Part shown: positions 1 through 9,765 of the stretch, piece after piece
How the letters are laid out: the number at the start of each line of letters is the position of its first letter
Position numbering within the stretch: position 1 is the first letter of the stretch
Source of the DNA: Pseudohongiella nitratireducens
Lineage (GTDB): Bacteria > Pseudomonadota > Gammaproteobacteria > Pseudomonadales > Pseudohongiellaceae
Reading direction: 5' to 3'
DNA length: 64,000 bases
Assembly (NCBI RefSeq): GCF_001642735.1
Contig: NZ_LWHM01000001.1
Location: 124,001-188,000, forward strand
Notes under the pieces: model-generated
Seen by the model: the letters and a program-made list of their open reading frames with translations, nothing else
Told to the model about the DNA's origin: nothing
Database searches by the model: none
Made by a program: the position numbers and the translations under genes

Positions 1-3000
1 TTTTACCCACATGCTCAGCTGCCAGCATCATGCTTTCTGCAGTCTGATCCGCGAGCACGACGCCATCTGCTCGCCAGACATAACTCAATGCTCCCAGCCC
101 GTCTTTGTCGGCCAGGTCCTGATTGATCTGAAGTCGCATACCTGCCTGGGTACCACCGGTCAATTTCACAGTGCCCGTCGGCGCATCATTGATATTGTTC
201 ACCTCAATACTGACCGTATCACTGGTGCTTGAATACGGATCCGACGAGGATGTCCGGCCAATATTGACGAACTCTCCGCCCTCACCGCTGCTTTGATCCC
301 AGGCATGGAAAGTGATGACATCATCCACGCTGCCATATTCATCAGCAGCAGGCTGCCAGTACAAATGCCCATTCGCTTCCAGTAACAGAGCGTTGTCACT
401 GGCGACAGTTGTGAGCTCTTGCCAGGTACTACCGTTATTACGGGAATACCACAGCGTGCCTTTATCCGTATTGTTGGCGGAGATGACGATACCCTGCTCA
501 TCGCCCTGATCAACGTCGCTGACACCGGCCAGCAGGCTGGAGACCGCAGTGGCGCCAGCCAGACTGCCTGTTGCCGGTGCCGCGCTATCTTCATCAATAG
601 CTGTCATCGCGGGAGACTGCGTGTCATCCAGCTCAGGGGAGTCATTGACCGGTGACACTGCCAGGCGGGCGGTAGCCGTTTCAGCAGAGTACGCTGTTGT
701 GCCACCATCCGTGGTGGTATCGATCCGCTGTGCACTACCATTGGTGGAAGCCGCACCGACGGTCTGATCCCAGGCTTTAAATACCAGATCAACCTGACTT
801 TCGGCGTTTTCCCCGTCTGGGACATAGCGCAACTTGGTGGCACTGTTCAATAGTAGCGCATTGATTTCAGCAACCGATGGCATATCCGCCCAGTTGTCAT
901 CATTCTGCGCATCATATTGCCAACTGCCATTACCCGTCATTGAAGTGATCGCGATACCCGATTTATCGTCACTATCAATCTCGCTGTAATCAACGCCGGC
1001 AAGAATAACAGCAACCGTTGTTTCAGAACTGATCTCATCTTCTGTTGTTGACGTAAGACTGAAGAAATCGTCATTCGTGATCAACGGCGCATCATTGTCC
1101 TCTGCAACAAAAACACTGGCCGTATCGCTGGCTGAAGAGAAGTGATAGCTGCCACCATTATTACTGACATCACCACGTTCGCCACCATAATTGACATCCA
1201 TGGCCCGGAAAGTGATCGCATTATCGACACTACCATTCTCATCACTGACAGGCTGCCAATACAGGCGGTGATCACCATTCAGCAGCAAGGCGCTGCTTTC
1301 ACTGACGGTACCCACCTGCTGCCAGTTATCACCATCATTAAAGCTGTACCACAACGTGCCTTTGCTGCTTTGGGTGGCCATGATGGCAATGCCAATATCG
1401 GTATCACCATCAATATCACTCACACCACCGGTCAGCGCAGAGACTAGCGTACTGCCTGCCGTGCTACCGTTAACCGGTTGAACAGCATCCTCACTGATGC
1501 CAGTCAGAGCCGGGCTTTGTGTATCATCCAATACCGGCGCATCGTTTTGGGCATTAATGGTCAGTGCGACGGAATCCGAACTGTCGGAATAAAAGCCATT
1601 GCTGATATCACTGACACCGGTATCGGCCAGTGACCCTGCAGAGACACCGCCTTCACCAGCGCTCCAGGCTTTAATCGTCAGGGCATCCGTAATCGTGCCG
1701 TTATCATTCTGCTCAGGCTGCCAGTAAATCTCATTCGTTTTCGACAGGACCAGAGCATTATCTTCGCTTAATGTCTCAGTGACCTGCTGCCAGGTTGTGC
1801 CATCATTCAAGCTATACCAGAGCGTACCCTTATCACTATTCATGCCGGTAATAGCGACACCTGATACCGGTGTGCCATCTGGGTCACTGATGCCACCCAT
1901 CAGCGCTGTCGACACCTGTGTGCTACCGGCTGTGCTGCCATTACTGGGCGCAGCAGCATCTTCGTCGATACGGGTAAGACTCAAGTCTTTGCTGTCATCA
2001 ATTTGCGGCAGGTCATTCACATGCACTACATTCAATGTGGCAGTCGCTTCATTGCTGGAGAAGGCACTTTGCCCGCCACGGCCTTCGGCTGCGCTAACAT
2101 CGACAGCATCGCCCTGCGCACCGGTGAATTGATCCCAGGCATAGAACGTTAAGGTGGCCGACTCTCCCTGAACCTGATCCGGTACATAGCGCAGTGATGT
2201 ATCCGCAGTTAACAACAGTGCATTTTCATCTGTGAGCTCAGCAATATCAGTCCAGTTATTGTCATCAGTGGAATATTGCCAGGCACCATTGCCACTGGCA
2301 CCGCTCAGTGCAATACCGCTATCCGCATTTTCATCAAGATCGGCATAGCCAGCATTGTTCAACAAATTTGAAATGGCAAAAGCGTCGCTAGTGGTATCTT
2401 CGTCGGTTGCCGAGAGTACCTGAGTGCCTGCTGTCAGGGTTGGCGCATCGTTAACCGAATCCACCGTCACAGCAACCGACTCTTCCTGCTCGGAAAATGA
2501 TGTCGTCCCCCCTGTGGCAGATGCACTGGCATAAGTACCACTTGTTCCATTAACACCATCCCAGGCGCGGAAGGTAAACACATCAATGGGTCCGTTATCA
2601 TTACTCTCAGGCGTGAAATACAGCAAGGCATCACCATCCAGAAGTAACGCGTTATCCTGGTCCAGTGACTCTGCTTTATCCCAATTCGCGCCACCGTCAG
2701 TGGAATACCAAAGCGAGGCCGTCGTTCGACCACCCAACAAACCCGTAATCGCCATACCTGCCGGATTGTTCTCAACATCCGAGTAACCATCGAGGAGACT
2801 GGAGACCAGGGTCGCGCCATCATCCTCATCCTGGGTGATACCACTTTGAGGGTCTGCCTGATCTTCCGAGACGGTGGTTAATGCGGGTGAGTGTCCATCC
2901 ACGTCCAGCACAGGCGCATCGTTGGCGCCGTCTACCTGGAGCGTGACCGTACCAAAATTACTGGAAAAGGCACTTGTTTCACCCGTTTCAATCTCAACCT

Positions 3001-6000
3001 TTGATCCATGCGTACCAGAAGTCATGTCCCAGGCCGAAAATCGCAAGTCGGCCGTCTCCGAACTTTTACCATCCCCCACATAACGAAGTTGAGTCTCACT
3101 GCTCAGCAACAATGACTGGGAACGACTAACCTCACCCACCACGCTCCAGTTATTGCCATCAGTGGTATATTCCCAGTCACCATTACCTGAAGCGGAAAAG
3201 ATCGCAAGGCCTTTATCAGCATCGTTATCCACATCAGCATAACCGGCACTTTGCAGAAGGGATGTTGCCGTCACTGATGCCGAGGTTTCATCCTCGTCAA
3301 TACTGGTCATCTCATATTCTGTGCCACTGTTCAACGTTGGTGGATCATTGAGGTCAGTCACACTCAGTGTGATGCTGGCCTGCTCTGTAGAAAACGCACT
3401 GTCGCCGCCATTAACCTGTGTATTCAAGGTCGACACACTCGCTTCATCACTGGCCGTACCCGCACTGCCATCCCAGGCCCTGGCTGTCAGTGTGACATCT
3501 TCTCCATTTTCGTCATCAGGTGAGTAGCGAAGCATGGCACTTTTACTCAGTAATGCGGCAGCGGAAGCGGCCACCTCCCCCAGATTGTGCCAGGTATCAC
3601 CCAGATCAATGGAATATTCCCATGCCCCATTTCCAGATGAGCCAGTGACTGCAATACCACCGTCGCTGTTCTCAGTATCCGCATATCCCAGCGATGTTAG
3701 CAGGGTTGATACTGAGATAATGCGAGCATACTGCTCAGTTGTTGGCGTTGCCACATAATCTGTTTTCGACAACGTAGGTGCGTCATTAACGCCAGCCACA
3801 CTGACAGAAACGTCATCACTGGCGGTAGAGAAATACCCATTGGCGTCGCTATTCAAGGTTGTTAGTACGCGGGTATCACCACCCTCAGGCGCCGACGCAT
3901 CGCCGCCAGATTGCCAGGCCTTGACAGTAATCACATCTGAGATTTCACCAAACGTATCGGCATTGGGCTGCCAGTACAGGTGATCATCTGCATCAAGCAA
4001 CAAGGCATTGTTATCACTCAACGTGGTGTTGCCCACCTTCAGCCAGTTATCACCACCATCCAGTCTATACCAGAGCGTTCCATCACTCATATTACTGGAC
4101 GTGATGGCAATGCCAGTGACACTGTCATCATCCACATCCGTCATGCCCGTCATCAGCGCCGACACCGGCGTGGCATTATCGGTGCTGCCCTGCACAGGTG
4201 CAGCGGTATCCTCGTTGATACCTGTCAAACTCAGCTCTTTTTCCATACCAACAACAGGCGAATCTTCTACGGCTGACACACTCAAGGTAACGGAATGTGG
4301 TGTGCTGGAAAACGCTGTTTCCCCACCACGTGATGAGCTGGCACTTATATCTGCCCCTCCACCCACTGTCCCGGATATTTGGTCCCAGGCACGGAAACCT
4401 AATACGACAAGGGCCTCACCATCGACCAAGTCTGGTTGGTAATGAATAAGCGTCGTCCCGTCCAGCAGCAAGGCAGCCTCGCTGCTTACCTCAGTGATAT
4501 CATTCCAGCTTTGGCCGTTATCATTCGAATACTGCCAGTTACCATTACCATGAGTCGTTGTAATGGCAATGCCTTCCTTTGCCTCACTATCCGCGTCTGA
4601 ATGCCCCGCATTCTCCAGTAGTTGCGAAACAGAAATGGCATTCGTTGCAGTATCTTCATCCGTATTTGGTAATGTTTGTGAATCTTCACTCAGTACCGGA
4701 GCATCATTGACTGGATTGATCGTCACGGTAGCTGTGTCAGAAGATGCTGAGAATGCGCTACCAACACCATTTGTGGTGGTATCCACACCCGTATCGCCAG
4801 CCGCGCCAGCACTTCTGTCCCAGGCACGGAAGGTAAAGGCGTCAATGTCCTCACCACTGGCACCTGCTGCCGGCTCAAAATAAACCAGGTCACTAGTGCG
4901 CAATAGAAGGGCATTGTTTTCAGCCAGGCTACTGGCTTTTGACCAGGTTTCACCGGCATCAATGGAGTACCAGAGGCTGGCTGTACTGGCATTCAACTGG
5001 GTGATAGCGATACCACCAAGATCACTATCGACATCGGAATAACCTGCACTGACAATATTGGTCACTACCGTTGCGCCTTGTGCGGCACCGACTGTTGTTT
5101 CATTTACCGGTGCACTGGCACCTTCATCGACGGTCGTCAACGCCGGGGATTCGCTTGCATCCAGCACCGGTGCATCATTGACACTGTCGACCGTGACCTT
5201 CACCTCTTCAGTTTGTTCAGAGAAAAGTGAGGTGCCACCATTGTTTGATGTATCTACATACTCGCCGGTACTTGATATACCCAGCGCCCGAAATAGAAAG
5301 GCAGTTTCTGCCACACTGTTATTTTCATTCTCAGCTGGCTGCCAATAGACCCGATCCGTTCTCTTCAGAGTCAGTGCACTGCTATCGCTGACCTCATCCG
5401 CTTTTTTCCAGATCCCCCCATCGTTGAAACTAAACCATAGAGTCCCTTTGTCTGTTTCAATATCAGTGACAGCGATACCTGGCACTACAATACTTGAACC
5501 ATCAGGATCGCTGACACCCTCCATCAGGGAGGACACCAGTACACTGTTGGCAGTGCTGTTTTCTGATGGTGCGCCTATATCCTCAATAGATTCCAGCATT
5601 GGAGATTTTGTTGTGTCGATGACTGGGGCATCATTGACATCATTCACGGTCAGGGAGAGCGTCGCCTTCTCGCTGGAAAAGGCATTGGTCCCGCCTTGAC
5701 TGGTGGCTGAGCCCTGCCCCACACTGCCGGCATCCTGATCCCAGGCCCGGAAAGACAGGGTGGCGGTCTCGCCATTACTACCGTCAGCCTCATAGCGAAT
5801 TTCGGTTTGCGCATCCAGCCTGAATGCACTGGTATCCGTCAATACTGCGGGCATGTCACTCCAGTCAGAATCATCGCTCGCTTTATACTGCCAGGCACCA
5901 CTGCCACTGCGGCCTATAACTGCGATACCGCTACCATCGCCTGTATCAATATCAGCATAATTGGCATCACTGAGCAGCGTTGAAACCAGCACGGCGTCAC

Positions 6001-8047
6001 TGGTCGTATTGTCATCTATAGCATCCAGTGTCACCGTGGCATCATCGGTCAGAGACGGTGCGTCATTCACCGGGGCAATATCAACGGTCACCGTATCAGT
6101 GGCGGTGGAGTAGGCAGTGTCATCACCATTGCTGGTGGTATCTGCCATGTCACCACTGCCTTGGCCATTGGTCTGATCCCAGGCGCGAAAAGTGAATGCC
6201 GTGACATCATCGCCATTGGTGTTAGCACTGGGCTGATAATAGAGCAGGTCAGTCCCAATCAAATGCAAGGCGTTCTCGGCCGTGACAGCTGAGACATTGG
6301 CTACTTCAGTCCACGTATCGCCACTGTCCTGGGAGTACCAAAACGAGGCTGCTTCATCGGCAATATCAGTAATCGCTATCCCCTGATCGTCATCGGCCTC
6401 CGCGTCGGTGACTCCGCCGAGCAAACTGGAAACCAGAGTTGCGCCCTGTTCGCTGCCTTTGGTGGTACCTGCCTCCGGTGCAATAGCATCTTCGTTTACA
6501 CCGGTTAACTCGGGGGAAAGGGAATTATCCAGCACGGGAGCATCATTCACTGCCGTCAGGGAAACGGTTGAAGACTGGTTGGGGGCGACCGATTTGGAAT
6601 CAGTGCCACTATCTACCAATTCAGTCAGGGTAATCACCCGGTCTGTCGTATCAGGCGCGTCGCTTTCAGATTTATAGGCCAGACCATTCAGAATGGTGGC
6701 CGCCTGCGCTTCCGAGACATCTCCCTGGAATGTGACAGTTGCCACACCTGATTCAACAGTCACTGTCGCCGTCATGGCGTCACTGAGCACAGATGCACTT
6801 TCACCATCATTTAACTGCAACCAGCCTTCTGAGGTATACAGGTAATCACTGCCATCGTCAGCCACATTGCTGACTGTCAGGGTAATGCTCTTGACGGTTT
6901 GCCCGTCATCGTTGGTGAGTAGGCTGACACCGCTATATAAATCAACCTCACTGCCATTTTCAATAAAGGTCGGCGTTGCTGTCGTTAATGATACAGAGGG
7001 TTCTTGCTGCGGGAGAATGGCTGGGCCTACAGCAAGATTATCAATACCTATTATATACTTTGGCGACTCAACCAACTCTATATACACGCGAGTGACATTG
7101 TTGAGCTGCCCTTCTGCTTGCCATGTTATCAGTGAGCCGGAGGCTCCTCCACTTGACAGGAGCTCTGACTGGTAAACATTGTTATTTTCATTATAAGCAG
7201 TGATTGCAATTCCTGAATTTCCCCCTATATCTATAGAGTTCAAAGCAAAGGCGCCGCCATCAGTGCGCTCTACCCTGAATGCAAGATGACTGGGCAGACC
7301 ATCAGGCCGGCCAGCTCTAGCCGCAATGTGGACATCCCCATTTTGATTTACGCTACGAAATCCATACTCTATAAAGGGAAGGTTTTGCGGGGTACTGTGG
7401 TATATAACAACCCCTTCAATCTTCCATCCATCATGAAGTAATGTGGGAAACGCTCCGTAATCGTTCGCATCATTTAGAAATCCAATCTCAGTCCAATCAA
7501 CATCATCGAACGTAACCGTAGTGGGTGATGTTATCCCCAGAGTGCCTTCCAATGAGTCAAAACCTATGGCCATTTGTTCAACCTGACCATGTTGATACTC
7601 CAGCGCCCAGTCTCCTCCCTGTAACGGATTTGCAGAGATGTCATCAGAGGCGGCAACATCAGCCAGCGTCAAGTGCGCCAGTTCATCAATAAAATGCGTT
7701 CCTTGCTCTCCTTTCGCCAGATCGCAGGCATAAAGCAACAGGTCGCCATCCGGGTGAAGCGCATCTTTTATTGCGGTTGTCAGTTCAGGGTAGGAATTCA
7801 GGTTATCGGCTGTGAGAGTGTTGTCCCCGAGTTGCAACGCACCACTGCTGCCATGCGAGTAAACGTGGATGGCGTCGACATCTTTATAATTGGCCAGCTC
7901 CTGTGCCAGCCCTGAGAGAGCTTTTTCAGATGCTGGTAACAGGACCACCTGCATATCCTTGGCAGTTGCCTCTGCTGCTATCGCCTGGTAGTTATCTACG
8001 CCCTGATCAACAATGGCTATCATCTTTGCGGCTGAATGTTGGCTCAT
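1..8047 (-). CDS. Giant DUF4347/cadherin-repeat exoprotein, 3' end outside window
   Basis: This frame stays open from an ATG at 8047 to the left edge, about 2,680 codons with no stop, so the C-terminus is missing. A GAGGG ribosome binding site lies about 8 bases upstream. Residues 9-165 match DUF4347: YSHG at 63-66, LLLYACDLAKG at 103-113, ADVAAS at 129-134 and GDWALE at 145-150. A jelly-roll-like segment follows (about 7550-7030), then a spacer domain (about 7010-6550). Next come 14 cadherin-like repeats of roughly 145-160 residues, each opening with a variant of VNDAPVLD, and at the left edge an Ig-like unit with DKDGLG. There is no N-terminal signal peptide, which is usual for DUF4347 exoproteins thought to leave by type I secretion through a C-terminal signal. 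The likely role is adhesion or biofilm. No transporter gene is visible nearby. The reading frame and family are clear; the function is inferred. Confidence 0.9.
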   Translation of the reverse strand, partial: MSQHSAAKMIAIVDQGVDNYQAIAAEATAKDMQVVLLPASEKALSGLAQELANYKDVDAIHVYSHGSSGALQLGDNTLTADNLNSYPELTTAIKDALHPDGDLLLYACDLAKGEQGTHFIDELAHLTLADVAASDDISANPLQGGDWALEYQHGQVEQMAIGFDSLEGTLGITSPTTVTFDDVDWTEIGFLNDANDYGAFPTLLHDGWKIEGVVIYHSTPQNLPFIEYGFRSVNQNGDVHIAARAGRPDGLPSHLAFRVERTDGGAFALNSIDIGGNSGIAITAYNENNNVYQSELLSSGGASGSLITWQAEGQLNNVTRVYIELVESPKYIIGIDNLAVGPAILPQQEPSVSLTTATPTFIENGSEVDLYSGVSLLTNDDGQTVKSITLTVSNVADDGSDYLYTSEGWLQLNDGESASVLSDAMTATVTVESGVATVTFQGDVSEAQAATILNGLAYKSESDAPDTTDRVITLTELVDSGTDSKSVAPNQSSTVSLTAVNDAPVLDNSLSPELTGVNEDAIAPEAGTTKGSEQGATLVSSLLGGVTDAEADDDQGIAITDIADEAASFWYSQDSGDTWTEVANVSAVTAENALHLIGTDLLYYQPSANTNGDDVTAFTFRAWDQTNGQGSGDMADTTSNGDDTAYSTATDTVTVDIAPVNDAPSLTDDATVTLDAIDDNTTSDAVLVSTLLSDANYADIDTGDGSGIAVIGRSGSGAWQYKASDDSDWSDMPAVLTDTSAFRLDAQTEIRYEADGSNGETATLSFRAWDQDAGSVGQGSATSQGGTNAFSSEKATLSLTVNDVNDAPVIDTTKSPMLESIEDIGAPSENSTANSVLVSSLMEGVSDPDGSSIVVPGIAVTDIETDKGTLWFSFNDGGIWKKADEVSDSSALTLKRTDRVYWQPAENENNSVAETAFLFRALGISSTGEYVDTSNNGGTSLFSEQTEEVKVTVDSVNDAPVLDASESPALTTVDEGASAPVNETTVGAAQGATVVTNIVSAGYSDVDSDLGGIAITQLNASTASLWYSIDAGETWSKASSLAENNALLLRTSDLVYFEPAAGASGEDIDAFTFRAWDRSAGAAGDTGVDTTTNGVGSAFSASSDTATVTINPVNDAPVLSEDSQTLPNTDEDTATNAISVSQLLENAGHSDADSEAKEGIAITTTHGNGNWQYSNDNGQSWNDITEVSSEAALLLDGTTLIHYQPDLVDGEALVVLGFRAWDQISGTVGGGADISASSSRGGETAFSSTPHSVTLSVSAVEDSPVVGMEKELSLTGINEDTAAPVQGSTDNATPVSALMTGMTDVDDDSVTGIAITSSNMSDGTLWYRLDGGDNWLKVGNTTLSDNNALLLDADDHLYWQPNADTFGEISDVITVKAWQSGGDASAPEGGDTRVLTTLNSDANGYFSTASDDVSVSVAGVNDAPTLSKTDYVATPTTEQYARIISVSTLLTSLGYADTENSDGGIAVTGSSGNGAWEYSIDLGDTWHNLGEVAASAAALLSKSAMLRYSPDDENGEDVTLTARAWDGSAGTASDEASVSTLNTQVNGGDSAFSTEQASITLSVTDLNDPPTLNSGTEYEMTSIDEDETSASVTATSLLQSAGYADVDNDADKGLAIFSASGNGDWEYTTDGNNWSVVGEVSRSQSLLLSSETQLRYVGDGKSSETADLRFSAWDMTSGTHGSKVEIETGETSAFSSNFGTVTLQVDGANDAPVLDVDGHSPALTTVSEDQADPQSGITQDEDDGATLVSSLLDGYSDVENNPAGMAITGLLGGRTTASLWYSTDGGANWDKAESLDQDNALLLDGDALLYFTPESNDNGPIDVFTFRAWDGVNGTSGTYASASATGGTTSFSEQEESVAVTVDSVNDAPTLTAGTQVLSATDEDTTSDAFAISNLLNNAGYADLDENADSGIALSGASGNGAWQYSTDDNNWTDIAELTDENALLLTADTSLRYVPDQVQGESATLTFYAWDQFTGAQGDAVDVSAAEGRGGQSAFSSNEATATLNVVHVNDLPQIDDSKDLSLTRIDEDAAAPSNGSTAGSTQVSTALMGGISDPDGTPVSGVAITGMNSDKGTLWYSLNDGTTWQQVTETLSEDNALVLSKTNEIYWQPEQNDNGTITDALTIKAWSAGEGGVSAGSLADTGVSDISNGFYSDSSDSVALTINAQNDAPVLDDTQSPALTGISEDAVQPVNGSTAGSTLVSALTGGVSDIDGDTDIGIAIMATQSSKGTLWYSFNDGDNWQQVGTVSESSALLLNGDHRLYWQPVSDENGSVDNAITFRAMDVNYGGERGDVSNNGGSYHFSSASDTASVFVAEDNDAPLITNDDFFSLTSTTEDEISSETTVAVILAGVDYSEIDSDDKSGIAITSMTGNGSWQYDAQNDDNWADMPSVAEINALLLNSATKLRYVPDGENAESQVDLVFKAWDQTVGAASTNGSAQRIDTTTDGGTTAYSAETATARLAVSPVNDSPELDDTQSPAMTAIDEDSAAPATGSLAGATAVSSLLAGVSDVDQGDEQGIVISANNTDKGTLWYSRNNGSTWQELTTVASDNALLLEANGHLYWQPAADEYGSVDDVITFHAWDQSSGEGGEFVNIGRTSSSDPYSSTSDTVSIEVNNINDAPTGTVKLTGGTQAGMRLQINQDLADKDGLGALSYVWRADGVVLADQTAESMMLAAEHVGK
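186..6550 (-). repeat. Fourteen tandem cadherin-like repeats of two subtypes
   Basis: Repeat junctions (VNDAP-like motifs) fall near 6541, 6061, 5629, 5172, 4701, 4261, 3780, 3341, 2911, 2441, 2011, 1531, 1091, 641 and 186. Subtype A (about 440-481 bp) carries a core like GTLWYSLNDGTTW followed by YWQP or YFEP. Subtype B (about 430-450 bp) carries GNGAWQYSTDDNNW followed by LRYVPD. Read from the N-terminus the order is A B A A B A B B A B A A B A. The copies differ at many positions, so this is an old protein-level array rather than a recent DNA duplication. Confidence 0.85.
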
Positions 8048-8185
8048 GTCTTTTCCCTCAAGCTGTCTGGCACCTGCGACTGCTAACCTTGATGCATTTT
8101 TATTGATAAACTGAACAAAGCAGTTGCTTGTATCTGTTTGTTATCTATAAATTATACGAAGCCGGTCACAATTTATCTTGGCATA

Positions 8186-8216
8186 GCGTCTCAATGTTTT
8201 GACTTTGCGTCTCAAT
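8186..8216. promoter_or_regulatory. Two direct repeats 21 bp apart in a divergent promoter region
   Basis: The 10-mer GCGTCTCAAT occurs at 8186-8195 and again at 8207-8216. The start-to-start distance is 21 bp, two helical turns. The pair lies between the divergent exoprotein gene (start 8047) and the Sel1 gene (start 8292), where a dimeric regulator could bind one face of the DNA. No regulator family is recognised. Confidence 0.3.
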
Positions 8217-8291
8217 TCGCCAAATGCGACAGAATGTGGCAAAAAGCCAAATGACTTGGCCACGGCTGACAGGCCAGCTACAATCAGATCC

Positions 8292-9674
8292 ATGAATATA
8301 TTGATTTCAAAACAAAGCATTCGAGTGTCCAGTGCCCTGGTGGTAACTGGTCTTCTGACCTTGGCCAGTTCACTGGCATTCAGCCAACCCATCGCACCTG
8401 ATGGCGCCACAGAGGCGCCTGCCGCCCAGGCGGCACCACAGCTGCCGTCTCTGGCGTCTCCCGAAGATAGTCAGGCTGATTCTGGTGCAGCGGGGAGTGA
8501 GGACTCACAAGCTGCCGATGACAACGCCTACGACATCCAGGAAGGCCTGCAAGCCTTTGAGGAGCAGGACTACGAAGGCGCACTGGCCAATTTCACTGAC
8601 GGCGCCATGAAAGGCCATGCGCTGGCCCAGTTCAATCTGGCGCTGATGTATCACAATGGCATCGGTACCGAAGCTGACTATGAACGCGCCATGCAGCTCT
8701 ATGCACTGGCAGCCCAGCAAGGTATGACCTCAGCGCAGTTCAACCTGGCATTGATGTATGACCGTGGCGAAGGCGTTGAGCGGGACTTTGACGAAGCCTA
8801 CTACTGGTACATGCAGGCAGCCGAACAAGGCGATGCCAGTGGTCAGTACGCCATTGGCACCATGAACTTCTATGGCCAGGGCCGCCCGACAGATTACGAA
8901 GAAGCCATTCGCTGGTATCAGGAGGCCGCCCGACAGGGTCATCGAGATGCCCAGTACAATCTGGGCGTCATGCACTTGAGCGGGATGGGGACCGAAGAAG
9001 ACCCCGTCGTTGCACTGACCTGGTTTACCATGGCTGCTGATAACGGCAGTGCGGATGCGCAATATAACGCGGCATTAATGTACGCCGCTGGCAGCGGTAC
9101 AGAGCAGGATCTAGACAAAGCTGTTGGCTATCTCGAGCGTGCTGGTGAGCAGGGACTGCGCGATGCCCAGACACGCCTGGGTATGCTTTATGTGTCAACC
9201 AACACAGCAGACTTTCCGCGCGACTATGAAAAAGGGCGCCACTGGTTCAATGAATCAGCTCATCAGGGTGATCCACTGGGCCAGTTTTACCTGGGTCGCA
9301 TTTATGCCGAAGGTCTGGGTGTTGAGCAAAGCGACAAGATCGGCCACATGTGGTACGAAATCGCCATGCGCTTTGGTCATGAGGCCGGGCGCGAGTATAT
9401 GCTGGATTTGCGCAGTCGCATGACCAGCACTGAGGTCGAAGAAGCTGAGGTGATGGCCCTGCGCTGGATGATCGCCTATGCCGTGAGAAACCCTGGTGAG
9501 TTACAGCTACGCCAGGAGACCCAGGACGGTCGGCCACAAGGCGCCCCGCAAGATAATGGGCAAGGCAGCGGTGCTCCACAACCAGGCAACGCCCCGGGCA
9601 ACAACGGCGACAATCCACAGGGACAACCACAACTACCCTCTCCAGTCATTGATCAGCCGCGCACCGCATCCTGA
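8292..9674 (+). CDS. Exported Sel1-repeat (TPR-like) protein
   Basis: The protein has 460 residues. I chose the ATG at 8292 because it begins a good signal peptide (MNILISKQ, a hydrophobic stretch, then a cut near AFS-QP); an in-frame ATG at 8199 would bury that signal. After an Ala/Ser/Asp-rich linker come seven or eight Sel1 repeats of about 36 residues, with cores such as AQFNLALMYHNGIG, AQYNLGVMHLSGMG and GQFYLGRIYAEGLG. The C-terminal 60 residues are Gly/Pro/Gln/Asn-rich and probably disordered. Sel1 repeats form alpha-solenoids that hold protein partners, so a periplasmic scaffold role is likely. No partner is evident from the neighbours. Confidence 0.88.
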   Translation: MNILISKQSIRVSSALVVTGLLTLASSLAFSQPIAPDGATEAPAAQAAPQLPSLASPEDSQADSGAAGSEDSQAADDNAYDIQEGLQAFEEQDYEGALANFTDGAMKGHALAQFNLALMYHNGIGTEADYERAMQLYALAAQQGMTSAQFNLALMYDRGEGVERDFDEAYYWYMQAAEQGDASGQYAIGTMNFYGQGRPTDYEEAIRWYQEAARQGHRDAQYNLGVMHLSGMGTEEDPVVALTWFTMAADNGSADAQYNAALMYAAGSGTEQDLDKAVGYLERAGEQGLRDAQTRLGMLYVSTNTADFPRDYEKGRHWFNESAHQGDPLGQFYLGRIYAEGLGVEQSDKIGHMWYEIAMRFGHEAGREYMLDLRSRMTSTEVEEAEVMALRWMIAYAVRNPGELQLRQETQDGRPQGAPQDNGQGSGAPQPGNAPGNNGDNPQGQPQLPSPVIDQPRTAS

Positions 9675-9706
9675 TCAGCCATAACCGTTGCGGCCTGCTT
9701 CCGAAT

Positions 9707-9759
9707 TCTCCTGACTGCGTGTAGAGTGAAGACTCTAAAATAACAACGCAGTCAGGAGA
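9707..9759 (+). promoter_or_regulatory. Perfect 14-bp inverted repeat enclosing a ribosome binding site
   Basis: TCTCCTGACTGCGT (9707-9720) is the exact reverse complement of ACGCAGTCAGGAGA (9746-9759). The second arm contains the AGGAGA ribosome binding site of the gene starting at 9766. The 25-base loop holds a second hairpin, AGAGT/ACTCT (9723-9736). In mRNA this would hide the ribosome binding site. No T-run follows, so it is not a normal terminator, though it could also act as a DNA operator. Confidence 0.55.
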
Positions 9760-9765
9760 CTTTGC

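Noticed and set aside
312-6677. Many 65-145-codon open frames on both strands across the left end
   Set aside because: All are shadows of the open exoprotein frame, which alone shows a consistent repeat pattern.
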